Positions 16,085 through 25,068 are shown, counted from the stretch's first letter. The stretch is 53,545 nt of DNA from Alphaproteobacteria bacterium (GCA_016793165.1 JAEULA010000047.1:1-53545); one strand, 5' to 3'. Numbers and translations are program-made. Notes: generated by a model not told the origin, from the sequence alone.

Positions 16085-16653
16085 GGCGCGACCTGCCGTC
16101 GATCCCCGCCGAGGCGTTCCGCGTCGGAATGCGGCGCCTGGCCGCGGGCGTGACGATCGTCACGGCGATGCACGACGGCGCGCGCAACGGCCTCACCGCG
16201 ACGGCGGTCACTTCGCTCAGCGCGGATCCGCCGCAGGTCCTGGTCTGCGTCAACCGGACGGCCACGGCGCACGACCTGATCCACCGCGGGGCGGCGCTGT
16301 GCGTCAACATCCTCGCGCAGGAGCATCGCGATCTCGCCGCGCGCTTCGCCGGCATGGACGGCGTCCACGGGCCCGAGCGCTTCGACATCGGCACCTGGAC
16401 GACGCTGGTCACCGGCTCGCCGGTCCTGTCCGACGCGATCGCCGCCTTCGACTGCGTCGTCGACGAGGCGGTCGACAGCGCGACCCACACGATCTTCATC
16501 GGCCGGGTGGTCGGCATCAGCGCGCGCGAGGACGGCCGACCGCTGGTCTACGAGGCGGGGCGCTTCGGCACCTTCTCGGCGACGCCGGAGCGGCGGCCGC
16601 GCACCGGCGGCGTCAGGGCTTCTTCCACGCGACGACGCGGATCTCGACGTTGA
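16081..16653 (+). CDS. Flavin reductase family protein
   Basis: A 190-residue FMN-binding split-barrel protein (AEAFRVGMRRLAAGVTIVTA at the N terminus, TSLSADPPQVLVCVNR near residue 45, CVNILAQEH near 78, then ITGSPVL-like and GRVVGI segments). It should supply FMNH2 to the overlapping LLM oxygenase. The last 41 bp overlap the convergent ridA gene; the C-terminal basic tail after RRPRTGG is low-complexity and specific to this overlap. Confidence 0.9.
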   Translation: MRRDLPSIPAEAFRVGMRRLAAGVTIVTAMHDGARNGLTATAVTSLSADPPQVLVCVNRTATAHDLIHRGAALCVNILAQEHRDLAARFAGMDGVHGPERFDIGTWTTLVTGSPVLSDAIAAFDCVVDEAVDSATHTIFIGRVVGISAREDGRPLVYEAGRFGTFSATPERRPRTGGVRASSTRRRGSRR

Positions 16654-17011
16654 GCTCTGGTCGCGGCAGCTGGCGCACCGCGACGGTTGTCCGCGCCGGC
16701 GCCGTCGCGGGGTCGGCGAAGACCCGGTTCCAGACCTCGTTCATCCCCGCGTAGTCCGCCATGTCGAGCAGGAAGATGACGGCCTCGACGATGTCGGCGA
16801 GACCGGCCCCTTGCGTCGCGAGCACCGTGTCGATGCGCTTGAGCGTCGCCTCGGTCTGCAGCCGGATGTCCATCACCCAGGCGCCGTCGACGCGCCGCGC
16901 GCCGGGCACGCTGTTGTCCGGCTGGCGCGCCGAGGCGCCGGAGACGAAGATGAAATCGCCGGCCCGGCGGGCCTGGGCGTAGTTCGCCAGCGACTTCGTG
17001 AGCGTGGTCAT
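16613..17011 (-). CDS. RidA family enamine/imine deaminase-like protein
   Basis: A 132-residue YjgF/YER057c/UK114-type protein with the characteristic DFIFVSGASARQPDN near residue 18 and a C-terminal RPELNVEIRVVAWKKP, which has the Glu of the family but lacks the archetypal substrate-binding Arg in the R-x-x-v-e-v signature of RidA proper, so it fits the Rid1-7-like relatives. It sits between a two-component flavin oxygenase and a LivFGMH importer and overlaps livF (ATGA), so it may handle an unstable intermediate of that pathway. Confidence 0.9.
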   Translation of the reverse strand: MTTLTKSLANYAQARRAGDFIFVSGASARQPDNSVPGARRVDGAWVMDIRLQTEATLKRIDTVLATQGAGLADIVEAVIFLLDMADYAGMNEVWNRVFADPATAPARTTVAVRQLPRPELNVEIRVVAWKKP

Positions 17012-17724
17012 GGCGCGGCTTCTCCGATTGCGAGCAGTTCGGCGAGGCGGGCCGGCGCGTCGAGCAGCGCGGCGCTCGGCCCGTCATGGACGAGCCGGCC
17101 GCGCTGCAGCACGACGGCGCGCGGCGCGAATTCGAGGGCGAGGCGAGCATGCTGCTCGACGAGCACGAGGCCCAGGCCCTCGTCCGTGCGCAGGGCGCGC
17201 AGCGCGACCAGCAGCGTATCCACGATGACGGGTGCCAGCCCCTCGAGCGGCTCGTCGAGCAGCAGCACGCGCGGGTTGCCCATCAGCGCGCGACCGACGC
17301 TGAGCATCTGTTGCTCGCCGCCGGAGAGCTGGTTGCCCATGTTGCGGCGGCGATCGGCGAGCTGCGGGAACAGCGCGTAGACGCGCTCGAGCGACCAGCG
17401 CCCCGGCCGCGGCGCGACGGTCAGGTTCTCCTCGACCGTCAGCGACGGGAAGATGTCGCGCTCCTGCGGTACCCAGCCGAGGCCGAGCCGCGCGCGCCGC
17501 TGCGGCGCGAGGCGGGACACGTCCTGCCCCGCGAAGCGCAGCGTGCCGCGATGGAGCTGCGTGTGGCCCATGATCGTGGCGAGCAGCGTCGTCTTGCCGA
17601 CGCCGTTGCGGCCGAGCACGGCCAGCGTCTCGCCCGGCGCCAGCGCGAGGTCGATGTCCTCGAGCACCGTCGTTTCGCCGTAGCCCGCGCTGAGCCGGCT
17701 CAGGACGAGGCCGCCGTCAGCCAT
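17008..17724 (-). CDS. Branched-chain-type ABC transporter ATPase (LivF-like)
   Basis: A 238-residue ABC ATPase: Walker A GRNGVGKTTLL near residue 38, Q-loop VPQERDIFPSL, signature LSGGEQQML near 133 and Walker B VLLLDEPLEGLAP near 155. LivF-type proteins pair with a LivG-type ATPase. It is the penultimate gene of the minus-strand run livH-livM-livG-livF-ridA and overlaps livG by 8 bp. Confidence 0.95.
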   Translation of the reverse strand: MADGGLVLSRLSAGYGETTVLEDIDLALAPGETLAVLGRNGVGKTTLLATIMGHTQLHRGTLRFAGQDVSRLAPQRRARLGLGWVPQERDIFPSLTVEENLTVAPRPGRWSLERVYALFPQLADRRRNMGNQLSGGEQQMLSVGRALMGNPRVLLLDEPLEGLAPVIVDTLLVALRALRTDEGLGLVLVEQHARLALEFAPRAVVLQRGRLVHDGPSAALLDAPARLAELLAIGEAAP

Positions 17725-18469
17725 GTCGCTCGCCGAGATAGACCTCGCGCACGCGCGGATCGCTCCGGATCGCTTGCGGCGTGCCGCGCGTCAGCACCGC
17801 GCCCTGGACCAGGACGGTGATCTCCCGCGCGAAGCGGAACACCAGGTCCATGTCGTGCTCGATGATGAGCACCGCGATGTCGGCGGGAAGTCCCGCGATC
17901 ACGTCGAGGATCACGCGGCTTTCGGTCGAAGGCACGCCGGCGGCGGGCTCGTCGAGCAGCAGCACCTTCGGCTCGAGCCCGAGCGCGATCGCGATCTCGA
18001 CCAGGCGCTGGCGGCCGTAGGCGAGCGCGCGCACCGGCGTCAGCGCGTCGTCGGCGAGACCGAGGTCCTCGAGCAGCGCGAAGGCGCGGGCGACGATCTC
18101 GCGCTTGGAGCCGGCGGCGCGGAACATGTCGCCGGCCTTGCCGGCGTTCTCGCTCACGGCGAGCGTCACGTTCTCGAGCACCGACAGGCCGCGGAACAGC
18201 TGGTTGATCTGGAAGGTGCGGGCGAGCCCGCGCTTCACGCGGGCGGCCTGGCTCTCGCGCGTCACGTCGACGCCGGCGAGCTCGATCGTGCCGGCGTCGG
18301 CCTGCAGGCGGCCGGTGAGGAGATTGACGAACGTGGTCTTGCCGGCGCCGTTCGGCCCGATCAGCGCGTGGCGGGCGCCGCGCTCGAGCGTGAAGTCGAT
18401 CGACTGCGCGACGGCGAGGGCGCCGAAGCTCTTGCTCAGGCCGCGCGCGGCGATCGCCGGGACGCTCAT
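17717..18469 (-). CDS. Branched-chain-type ABC transporter ATPase (LivG-like)
   Basis: A 250-residue ATPase: Walker A GPNGAGKTTFV near residue 37, ARTFQINQLFRGLSVLENV for the Q-loop, and the LivG-type ending REVYLGERHG. The signature motif is atypical: LAYGRQRLVEIA replaces LSGGQ, as is common in LivG proteins. Walker B is VLLLDEPAAGVPSTE. The ATG at 18469 overlaps the livM stop (ATGA). Confidence 0.95.
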   Translation of the reverse strand: MSVPAIAARGLSKSFGALAVAQSIDFTLERGARHALIGPNGAGKTTFVNLLTGRLQADAGTIELAGVDVTRESQAARVKRGLARTFQINQLFRGLSVLENVTLAVSENAGKAGDMFRAAGSKREIVARAFALLEDLGLADDALTPVRALAYGRQRLVEIAIALGLEPKVLLLDEPAAGVPSTESRVILDVIAGLPADIAVLIIEHDMDLVFRFAREITVLVQGAVLTRGTPQAIRSDPRVREVYLGERHG

Positions 18470-19437
18470 CCGCCGCTCCATCGCCGCGGCACCGCCTGAC
18501 CGAGCGGCGTCGCGCGGCCGATCGCACGCGCGACGAGCAGCAGGCCGATCCAGAAGAACCAATAGACCGGATCGCTCTTCGCCAGCATGTCCTGCGCGAT
18601 CATGTAGACCGGCGCGCCGATGAACGCGCCGTAGAGCCAGCCCACCCCGCCGAGCACGAGCATGATCAGGACGGCGCCCGACAGGTCGAAGGCGATCGCG
18701 TTCAGGCCCACGAACTTCGTGGTCTGCGCGAGCAGCCCACCGGCGATGCCCGCGAGCGCCGCCGAGATGGCGTAGACGACGACCAGCCGCCGTCGCACCG
18801 GGGAGCCGATCGCGTGCATGCGATGGACGTTCTCGCGGATGCCGGTCAGCGATCGACCGAAGGGCGAATGCACCAGGCGCCGGGCGAAGAACCAGGCGAG
18901 GAACAGCACGACGGCGCAATAGACGTACGCGGTGCGCCCGAACAGGTCGAAACGCCACTGGCCGAGCAACGGATCCACGACCATGCCCTGCAGGCCGTCG
19001 GCGCCGCCGGTGACGAAACTGGCCTTGTTGGCGACCTCGTGCGCCATGAAGGCCACGGCGAGGGTGAGCATCAGCAGCGTGAGACCGTGCGTCCGCAGGA
19101 TCACGATGCCCGTCGCCATGCCCGCGAGGCCGGCGATCGCCCCGGCGGCAATCAGCCCGGAGACCGGCTCCTGCCAGCCGTTGGCGGCGAGGATTCCCGC
19201 GGCATAGGCGCCGATGCCGAAGAAGGCGGCGTGTCCGAGCGTGACGATGCCGGCGTAGCCGAGGATCAGGTCGAGCGACAGCGCGAACAGCGTCATGATC
19301 AGGATCTGCGCGCCGAAGGGGCGATGCTCCGGCAGCGCGAACCAGGCGGCCGCGATCACGACCCAGGGCAGGAACTCCAGCGGCCGCAGGCGGTGGCTCC
19401 GCGCGATGGCGTCGATGGGGTGCGGGGCACCGCTCAT
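18466..19437 (-). CDS. Branched-chain-type ABC transporter permease (LivM-like)
   Basis: A 323-residue permease with eight to nine hydrophobic helices. The LivM-type LSLDLILGYAGIVTLGHAAFFGIGAY near residue 50 and the cytoplasmic SPFGRSLTGIRENVHRM coupling segment near 205 are clear. The start overlaps the livH stop by 4 bp. The imported substrate may be an amino acid, amide or an aromatic acid; it cannot be read from the permease. Confidence 0.95.
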   Translation of the reverse strand: MSGAPHPIDAIARSHRLRPLEFLPWVVIAAAWFALPEHRPFGAQILIMTLFALSLDLILGYAGIVTLGHAAFFGIGAYAAGILAANGWQEPVSGLIAAGAIAGLAGMATGIVILRTHGLTLLMLTLAVAFMAHEVANKASFVTGGADGLQGMVVDPLLGQWRFDLFGRTAYVYCAVVLFLAWFFARRLVHSPFGRSLTGIRENVHRMHAIGSPVRRRLVVVYAISAALAGIAGGLLAQTTKFVGLNAIAFDLSGAVLIMLVLGGVGWLYGAFIGAPVYMIAQDMLAKSDPVYWFFWIGLLLVARAIGRATPLGQAVPRRWSGG

Positions 19438-20297
19438 GCCGTCCGCCCGAACAGCCCTTGCGGGCGCCACAGCAGCGCCGCGAGGACCGCGAGGTAGATG
19501 AAGAACGCGCCGAGCTCGGGGACGAGGTACTTGCAGGCGGTGTCGCCGATCCCGAGCAGCAGGGCGGCCGCGAAGGGGCCGCGGATCGATCCCAGACCGC
19601 CGACCGCGACGACGATCAGGAAATAGACCAGGTGCTCGATCGCGTAGCCGGGATGAATCGCCAGGATGTCGGCGCCGAGCGCGCCGCCCAGCGCCGCGAG
19701 GCCCGAGCCGAGCGCGAAGGTGAGGGTGAAGAGCCGGTCGACGTCGATGCCCAGCGACTGCGCCATGCGCCGGTTGTCGACGGCGGCGCGCACCTGCGCG
19801 CCGAGGCGCGTGCGCTCGAGGCCGATCCAGAGCGCGGCGAAGATCGCGAGTCCGGCGACGATCAGGAAGGCGCGATAGGCGGGCACCGAGCGCGCGCCGA
19901 TCACCAGCTGGCCCTTGAGTGCCTCGGGCAGCGGCAGGCGCTGGGGCAGCGGTCCCCAGACGAATTTCGTCGCGGCGATCGCCATGAACACGAGGCCGAT
20001 CGTGAACAGGACCTGCTCGAGTTCGGGGGCCCGATAGAGACGCGAATAGAGGAGCCGCTCCAGCACTGCCGAAACGACCGCGACGCCGAGCGCGGCGGCG
20101 AGCAGCGCCAGCGGGAACCCGATGTCGAGCGCGCCGAGGAGCGTCACGCAGAGATAGCCCCCGGACATGGCGAAGACGCCGTGCGCCAGATTGGCGAATC
20201 CCATCAGGCCCATGGTCACGCTGAGGCCGACCGAGATCACGTAGAGGATCATCGCGTAGGCCACGCCGTGGAAAAGGATGCTGGTCAGGGCGTCCAT
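19434..20297 (-). CDS. Branched-chain-type ABC transporter permease (LivH-like)
   Basis: A 287-residue permease with about eight transmembrane helices, the N-terminal GLSVTMGLMGFANLAHGVFAM motif of LivH and the coupling segment RTRLGAQVRAAVDNRRMAQSLGI near residue 165. It is the first gene of the livHMGF-ridA run. No periplasmic binding-protein gene adjoins the cluster, which is unusual; a candidate is the LivJ-like orphan at 34632-35834. Confidence 0.95.
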   Translation of the reverse strand: MDALTSILFHGVAYAMILYVISVGLSVTMGLMGFANLAHGVFAMSGGYLCVTLLGALDIGFPLALLAAALGVAVVSAVLERLLYSRLYRAPELEQVLFTIGLVFMAIAATKFVWGPLPQRLPLPEALKGQLVIGARSVPAYRAFLIVAGLAIFAALWIGLERTRLGAQVRAAVDNRRMAQSLGIDVDRLFTLTFALGSGLAALGGALGADILAIHPGYAIEHLVYFLIVVAVGGLGSIRGPFAAALLLGIGDTACKYLVPELGAFFIYLAVLAALLWRPQGLFGRTA

Positions 20298-20339
20298 TGC
20301 GCTCCGGTTATGCCGAGGCATGCGCGGACAAGGCAAGGG

Positions 20340-20360
20340 CGCCCGGTCCCGAGCCGGGCG
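20340..20360 (-). terminator. Perfect 7-bp hairpin upstream of livH
   Basis: CGCCCGG and CCGGGCG are exact arms around a 7-nt loop, 43 bp before the livH start. It could end read-through from the HTH gene or act in the livH leader. There is no U-tract, so intrinsic termination is not assured. Confidence 0.3.
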
Positions 20361-20534
20361 ACGCCCGGCCTGCGGGTTTGGAGGCGGGAGACGGCGCGCC
20401 GGCTCGGGCGCGCGGAAGGCCGGGGACGTGTCGGGTGTGATCCGACGGGCGGAGTGACGCGGCGCGCCCATCGTCGCGCCGATCCGCGCCGGCCGGCCGC
20501 GCGATGCGCAGGCGGCCGGGCGCGGGCGTCGTCG

Positions 20535-20552
20535 GCCCGGCGCGCGCCGGGC
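20535..20552 (-). terminator. Perfect 18-bp GC palindrome after the HTH gene
   Basis: GCCCGGCGC followed by GCGCCGGGC, directly downstream of the HTH stop codon on the minus strand (7 bp away). The place fits a terminator, but no T-run follows, so it may rely on Rho or may be a protein-binding palindrome. Confidence 0.35.
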
Positions 20553-20559
20553 GGCCGAT

Positions 20560-20889
20560 TCAGCGGCCGAGCATTTCCTTCAGCCGTTCGTTCTCGAGCA
20601 TGAGGTCGACGAGCCGGATCTTGAGGCGGCGATTCTCGTCGGCGAGCGAGCCGCCGGCGGCGGCCGGGGCGGCGACGGATGCGGGCGCCGCGGTGCGAAC
20701 GTTCTTCGAGCCCTTCGGGCGGCCGCGCTTCGCGGGGGCCGCGTCGCCGCTGCCGTACTTGGTCTTCCAGTTGTAGAAGGTCGCCGGCGAGATCTTGTGC
20801 TTCTTGACGATGTCGCCGACCGGCGCGCCTGCGGCCTGCTCGGCGAGAATTTCCTTGATCTTCGATTCCGGGAGTCTCGGCTTGCGCAT
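20560..20889 (-). CDS. IS3 OrfA-like helix-turn-helix protein with AT-hook-like linker
   Basis: A 109-residue protein. Residues 6-46 form the transposase-type HTH (SKIKEILAEQAAGAPVGDIV and SPATFYNWKTKYG), and residues 84-107 form a leucine-zipper-like helix (ENRRLKIRLVDLMLENERLK), as in OrfA of IS3-family elements. Between them lies KRGRPKGSKN, an AT-hook-like patch. No orfB, terminal inverted repeat or target duplication was found near it, so it is either a relic or a domesticated regulator. It is divergent from a GNAT gene across an unusually AT-rich spacer. Confidence 0.75.
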   Translation of the reverse strand: MRKPRLPESKIKEILAEQAAGAPVGDIVKKHKISPATFYNWKTKYGSGDAAPAKRGRPKGSKNVRTAAPASVAAPAAAGGSLADENRRLKIRLVDLMLENERLKEMLGR

Positions 20890-20949
20890 GAGGGATGCCT
20901 TCGTTTTGGAGGGGGCTTGAGAGGACGCGGAAACTACGTCCGCCGCGTC

Positions 20950-20992
20950 TAGATTGAAACCGATTTCTATGTTTTTTTCTTCTGATATCTTG
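20950..20992. promoter_or_regulatory. AT-rich island in the divergent spacer
   Basis: About 70 % A+T over 43 bp, including a run of seven T (20972-20978), within a GC-rich chromosome. It lies between the divergent HTH and GNAT genes and probably contains promoter elements for one or both. It would be a natural target for an AT-hook protein, but this is inference. Confidence 0.4.
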
Positions 20993-21082
20993 TGGCCGAA
21001 CTCGGGTCGCCGGCCCCCCGGCCACGTCGTGAAAACCGCGTTTTGTCGCAGTTTTCGCGCTGGCCGTCAGTTGGAGATCAAG

Positions 21083-21817
21083 ATGAATGAAACCTTGCCG
21101 TCGATCCTTGATTCGGCGACGGGCCTGCCGATCGGACCGGTCCTGGAATCCGGAGTCACGGGTCCGGCGCCGCGCCCGTCTCCAGCTACAATCAAGGGTC
21201 GATACGCGACGATCCGCCGGCCCGACGCGGCACGCGACGCCGAAGGACTCCACGCCGGATCGCACGGGCCGGAGGCGGCGGCACTCTGGCTCTACATGTC
21301 CGTCGGTCCGTTCACGGATCGTCAGGGCTTCACGGCCTGGCTGGCGCGCGTGGCCGAGGGCGCCGATCCGTACTTCTACGTCGTCGCCGATCCGTCGACG
21401 GATGAAGCGCTCGGGCTGGCGAGCCTGATGCGCATCGACACGGCCCATCGCGTGATCGAGGTCGGCAACATCCTCTACACCCCTCGGCTGCAGCGCAGCC
21501 CCGCGGCGACCGAGGCGATGTACCTGCTCGCGCGTCACGTCTTCGAGCTCGGCTATCGCCGCTACGAATGGAAATGCAATGCGCTCAACGCGCCGTCACG
21601 GCGCGCGGCGCTGCGGCTGGGCTTCTCCTACGAGGGCCTGTTCCGGCGCCACATGATCATCAAGGGGCGCAACCGCGACACGGCGTGGTTCTCGATGATC
21701 GCCGAGGAATGGCCGCGGAACCGGGCCGGCTTCGAGGCGTGGCTCGATCCCGCGAACTTCGACGCCGAGGGGCGCCAGAAGTCGTCGCTCGCGGACCTGC
21801 GCGCGGCGGCGCCCTGA
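21083..21817 (+). CDS. GNAT family N-acetyltransferase (RimJ/RimL-like)
   Basis: A 244-residue acetyltransferase. The core reads VIEVGNILYTPRLQRSPAATEAMYLL near residue 135, then YRRYEWKCNALNAPSRRAALRLGFSYEG near 162, typical of the GNAT_3 group (RimJ/RimL, spermidine acetyltransferase-like). LQRSPAATEA carries the acetyl-CoA pyrophosphate loop in a variant form. The start at 21083 has GGAG 8-11 bp upstream. It stands alone; the acceptor (protein N-terminus or small amine) is unknown. Confidence 0.88.
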   Translation: MNETLPSILDSATGLPIGPVLESGVTGPAPRPSPATIKGRYATIRRPDAARDAEGLHAGSHGPEAAALWLYMSVGPFTDRQGFTAWLARVAEGADPYFYVVADPSTDEALGLASLMRIDTAHRVIEVGNILYTPRLQRSPAATEAMYLLARHVFELGYRRYEWKCNALNAPSRRAALRLGFSYEGLFRRHMIIKGRNRDTAWFSMIAEEWPRNRAGFEAWLDPANFDAEGRQKSSLADLRAAAP

Positions 21818-21830
21818 CGGCGCCGTCGGC

Positions 21831-22826
21831 TCAGCCGCCGAGCTTGGCGGCGGCCAGGGTCGCGAGCGCGACCTCGGGCCGAGGCCCGTAGTGGCTGATC
21901 ACCTCGGCCGCGCAGATGTGGCCGAGCCGGGCGCATTCGATCAGGGGTCGCGCGCGCGACAGGCCGAAGAGGAAGCCCGACGCGTAGAGATCGCCCGCGC
22001 CGGTCGTGTCGACGACCTTCTCGATGCGCTCGGCGGCGACGTGGGTCGCGAGGCCGTCGCCGATCACGACCGAGCCCTTCTCGGAGCGCGTGATCGCCCA
22101 GATGCGCCTGGGGTGCGCCTGGCACGCGCGCACCGCCTCGTCGAAGCTGGCAACCTGCCACAGGGACAGAATCTCGGACTCGTTGGCGAAGACGATGTCC
22201 AGGCTGGTGTCGATCAGCTCGCGGAACTCGGCGCGATGGCGGTCGACGCAGAAGGCGTCGGAGAGGGTGAGCGCCACGCGCCGGTGCTTGGCCCGCGCGA
22301 TGCGCATCGCCTCGCGGAAGGCCTCCTTGGCGCGCGGCGGGTCCCAGAGATAGCCCTCGAGGTAGCTGATCTGGGCGCCCTCGATCACGGCGGGATCGAG
22401 GTCGTCGGGACTGAACTCGACGCAGGCGCCGAGGTAGGTCTGCATCGTGCGCTGCGCGTCGGGCGTCACGAAGATGAGGCAGCGCGCCGTCGGCGGGCCG
22501 CTCTTCGCCGCGGGCGTCGCGAATTCGACGCCGGCCGCGCGGATGTCGTGGCGGAAGACCTGGCCGAGCTGGTCGGCGAAGACGCGGCCCATGTAGGCCG
22601 CCTTGCCGCCGAGCGAGGCGACGCCGACCATCGTGTTCGCCGCCGATCCCCCGGAGGCCTCGATCGCCGGCCCCATGTCCGAATAGAGCCGCTCCGACTG
22701 CTGCGCGCTGACCAGGGTCATCGCGCCCTTGGCGAGCGCGTGGCGCTGGAGGAAGGCGTCGTCCGACTTGGCGATGACGTCGACGATCGCGTTGCCGAGA
22801 CCGACAACGTCGTAGGTGGCGTTCAT
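21831..22826 (-). CDS. PfkB-family adenosine kinase
   Basis: A 331-residue ribokinase-fold kinase. N-terminal YDVVGLGNAIVDVIA, the substrate-side SGGSAANTMVGVASLGG near residue 59, and the C-terminal catalytic DTTGAGDLYASGF near 287 (with the base Asp in GAGD) are all present. It is closest in layout to the alphaproteobacterial adenosine kinases that make AMP from adenosine. It is the third gene of the minus-strand run argD-argF-kinase, with a 29-bp gap after argF. In many relatives the chaperone gene hslO occupies this place. Confidence 0.88.
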   Translation of the reverse strand: MNATYDVVGLGNAIVDVIAKSDDAFLQRHALAKGAMTLVSAQQSERLYSDMGPAIEASGGSAANTMVGVASLGGKAAYMGRVFADQLGQVFRHDIRAAGVEFATPAAKSGPPTARCLIFVTPDAQRTMQTYLGACVEFSPDDLDPAVIEGAQISYLEGYLWDPPRAKEAFREAMRIARAKHRRVALTLSDAFCVDRHRAEFRELIDTSLDIVFANESEILSLWQVASFDEAVRACQAHPRRIWAITRSEKGSVVIGDGLATHVAAERIEKVVDTTGAGDLYASGFLFGLSRARPLIECARLGHICAAEVISHYGPRPEVALATLAAAKLGG

Positions 22827-22855
22827 GTGACCGTGCTTGCGCTGTGGAAGGGGGG

Positions 22856-23794
22856 TCAGGCCAGGCACCAGGCGAGGATGCCCTTCTGGACGTGGAGGCG
22901 GTTCTCGGCCTCGTCCCAGACGACGGATTGCGGCCCGTCGATCACCTCGTCGGTTACTTCCTCGCCGCGATGCGCCGGCAGGCAGTGCATGAACACCGCG
23001 TCGGGCTTGGCGAGGGTCATCATCCGCTGGTCGACGCGATAGGGCGCCAGCATGTTGTGGCGCTTCTCGCGGCCCAGCTTGGCGGCGCTGCTCTCCTGGT
23101 CCATCGAAACCCAGGTGTCGGTCACCACGGCATCGGCGCCTTTGATCGCCTGCTCCGGGTCGTGGGTGACCACGACCCTGGCACCTTCGTTGCGCGCCCA
23201 GCCGACGATCTCGGCGGGCGGCGCCAGCTCGGGCGGGCATCCCAGGCGCAGCGTGAACTCGAAGCGCGCCGCGGCCTGGATCCAGGAGCCGGCCATGTTG
23301 TTGCCGTCGCCCGACCACGCGACCGTGCGTCCCTTGATCGGGCCGCGATGCTCCTCGAATGTCATCACGTCCGCCATCACCTGGCAGGGGTGCGTGCGCT
23401 CGGTGAGGCCGTTGATGACCGGGACTGTGGCGTAGCGCGCCATCTCGAGCAGGCGCGAATGCGCGGTCGTGCGCATCATGATCGCGTCGACATAGCGCGA
23501 CAGCACGCGCGCGGTGTCGGCGACGGTCTCGCCGCGGCCGAGCTGCGTGTCGTTCGGGCTGAGGATCACGGCGTCGCCGCCGAGCTGGCGGATGCCGACC
23601 TCGAAGGAGACGCGCGTTCGCGTCGACGGCTTCTCGAAGATCATGGCGAGCGACTTGCCCTTCAGGGGCTTGAACTCGCCGCCGGGCGGCTCGCGGCGCT
23701 TGTGCGCGGTCGCCAGCGTCATGATCTGGCGCAGGGTCGGGCTATCGAGCTTGTCGATGTCGAGAAAATGCTTCGGCGGGAACAGCGGCGACAT
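22856..23794 (-). CDS. argF: Ornithine carbamoyltransferase
   Basis: A 312-residue anabolic enzyme that makes citrulline from ornithine and carbamoyl phosphate. The carbamoyl-phosphate loop [10 protein letters not shown] is near residue 55, THPCQVMAD near 136 and the ornithine-binding [10 protein letters not shown] near 272. It is 6 bp downstream of argD on the same strand, so it is cotranscribed for arginine synthesis. Confidence 0.97.
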   Translation of the reverse strand: MSPLFPPKHFLDIDKLDSPTLRQIMTLATAHKRREPPGGEFKPLKGKSLAMIFEKPSTRTRVSFEVGIRQLGGDAVILSPNDTQLGRGETVADTARVLSRYVDAIMMRTTAHSRLLEMARYATVPVINGLTERTHPCQVMADVMTFEEHRGPIKGRTVAWSGDGNNMAGSWIQAAARFEFTLRLGCPPELAPPAEIVGWARNEGARVVVTHDPEQAIKGADAVVTDTWVSMDQESSAAKLGREKRHNMLAPYRVDQRMMTLAKPDAVFMHCLPAHRGEEVTDEVIDGPQSVVWDEAENRLHVQKGILAWCLA

Positions 23795-23800
23795 CGCGAC

Positions 23801-25012
23801 TCACCCCGTCTTGCGCGACTTCTGGGACAGCTCCGTCGCGGCCGCCTCGACGATCGCGCAGCCCTCCGCGATCTCCTTGGCGGTGGCGATGAGCGGCGGC
23901 AGGAGCCGGACGACGTTGTCGCCGGCGTTGACGGTGAGCAGGCCGTGCGCGCGCAGCGCGTTGCCGACGTCGTTCTGCGGCAGCTTGCACTTCAGGCCGA
24001 GGATCATCCCCTGGCCGCGCACCTCCTCGAACACGTCGGGATGGCGCGCGACGATGCCCTCGAGCTGCTGCTTGAGATGGCTGGCGACCTGCTGCACGTG
24101 GTCGAAGAAGCCCGGCTGGAGCATGACGTCGAGCACGGCATTGCCGCAGGCCATCGCGAGGGGATTGCCGCCATAGGTCGAGCCGTGCGTGCCCGCGACC
24201 ATGCCCGCGGCCGCCTTGGCGGTCGCAAGGCACGCGCCGAGCGGGAAGCCGCCGCCGATCGCCTTGGCGATCGTCATCACGTCGGGCGTGACGCCGGCCC
24301 ATTCATGGGCGAAGAGGCGGCCGGTGCGTCCCATGCCGGTCTGGATCTCGTCGAAGAACAGCAGCAGGCCGTGCTTGTCGCAGAGCTCGCGCAGGCCGCG
24401 CAGGCATTGCGTCGGGACCGGACGGATGCCGCCCTCGCCCTGGATCGGCTCGATCAGGATCGCCGCGGTCGCCGGGCCGATCGCGGCCTCGAGCGCCTTG
24501 TGGTCGCCGAACGGCACCTGGTCGAAGCCGTCGACCTTCGGGCCGAATCCGTCGAGATGCTTCTTCTGGCCGCCGGCGGCAATGGTCGCCAGCGTGCGCC
24601 CGTGGAAGGCGCCCTCGAAGGTGATGATGCGGTAGCGCTCGGGATGGCCGTTGTGGGAGTGGTACTTGCGGACCAGCTTGATGCCGCACTCCATCGCCTC
24701 GGCGCCGGAGTTCGTGAAAAACACCGTGTCGGCGAAGGTCGCGTCGGTCAGCCGCTTTGCCAGCCGCTCGCCCTCGGGAATGCGGAAGATGTTCGAGACG
24801 TGCCAGACCCTCTTGGCCTGCTCGGTCAGGGCGTTGACCAGCTTGGGGTGGCTGTGGCCGAGCGCCGACACGGCGATGCCGCCCATGAAGTCCATGTAGC
24901 GTCGACCGTCGCTGCCGTAGAGATAGACGCCTTCGCCGCGATCGAACGACAGATCGGTGCGGGCATAGGTCGGCATGACGGCGGGGAACGCCTTGGTGTC
25001 GGCGACGCTCAC
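23801..25012 (-). CDS. argD: Acetylornithine aminotransferase
   Basis: A 403-residue PLP transaminase of the fold-type I class III group. [19 protein letters not shown] near residue 110, [13 protein letters not shown] near 217 and the PLP lysine in [14 protein letters not shown] (about Lys248) are intact. The GTG at 25012 is preferred because AGGAG lies 7 bp before it; the alternative ATG at 24976 would give a 391-residue protein of the usual length. It catalyses the fourth step of arginine synthesis and may also serve in lysine synthesis. Confidence 0.95.
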   Translation of the reverse strand: MSVADTKAFPAVMPTYARTDLSFDRGEGVYLYGSDGRRYMDFMGGIAVSALGHSHPKLVNALTEQAKRVWHVSNIFRIPEGERLAKRLTDATFADTVFFTNSGAEAMECGIKLVRKYHSHNGHPERYRIITFEGAFHGRTLATIAAGGQKKHLDGFGPKVDGFDQVPFGDHKALEAAIGPATAAILIEPIQGEGGIRPVPTQCLRGLRELCDKHGLLLFFDEIQTGMGRTGRLFAHEWAGVTPDVMTIAKAIGGGFPLGACLATAKAAAGMVAGTHGSTYGGNPLAMACGNAVLDVMLQPGFFDHVQQVASHLKQQLEGIVARHPDVFEEVRGQGMILGLKCKLPQNDVGNALRAHGLLTVNAGDNVVRLLPPLIATAKEIAEGCAIVEAAATELSQKSRKTG

Positions 25013-25068
25013 GGGCGGGCTCCTGGGATCGAAAACGCGATGACCGGTACGAGGGGGTCCGAATCGAC

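Larger units (their letters stand above)
20298..20559. other. Non-coding spacer with palindromes between HTH gene and livH
   Basis: These 262 bp contain no convincing gene. They hold two strong symmetrical elements (listed below) and very GC-rich flanks. Promoter elements for livH should lie in the left part but are not obvious. Confidence 0.5.

Noticed and set aside
15026..17011. True Rut pyrimidine-degradation operon
   Set aside because: The oxygenase motifs fit the general luciferase-like group, not RutA, and rutB, rutD and rutE partners are missing, so only a functional analogy is kept.
20298..21082. Complete insertion sequence around the OrfA-like gene
   Set aside because: No orfB, terminal inverted repeats or target-site duplication were found; the two strong palindromes are local hairpins only.
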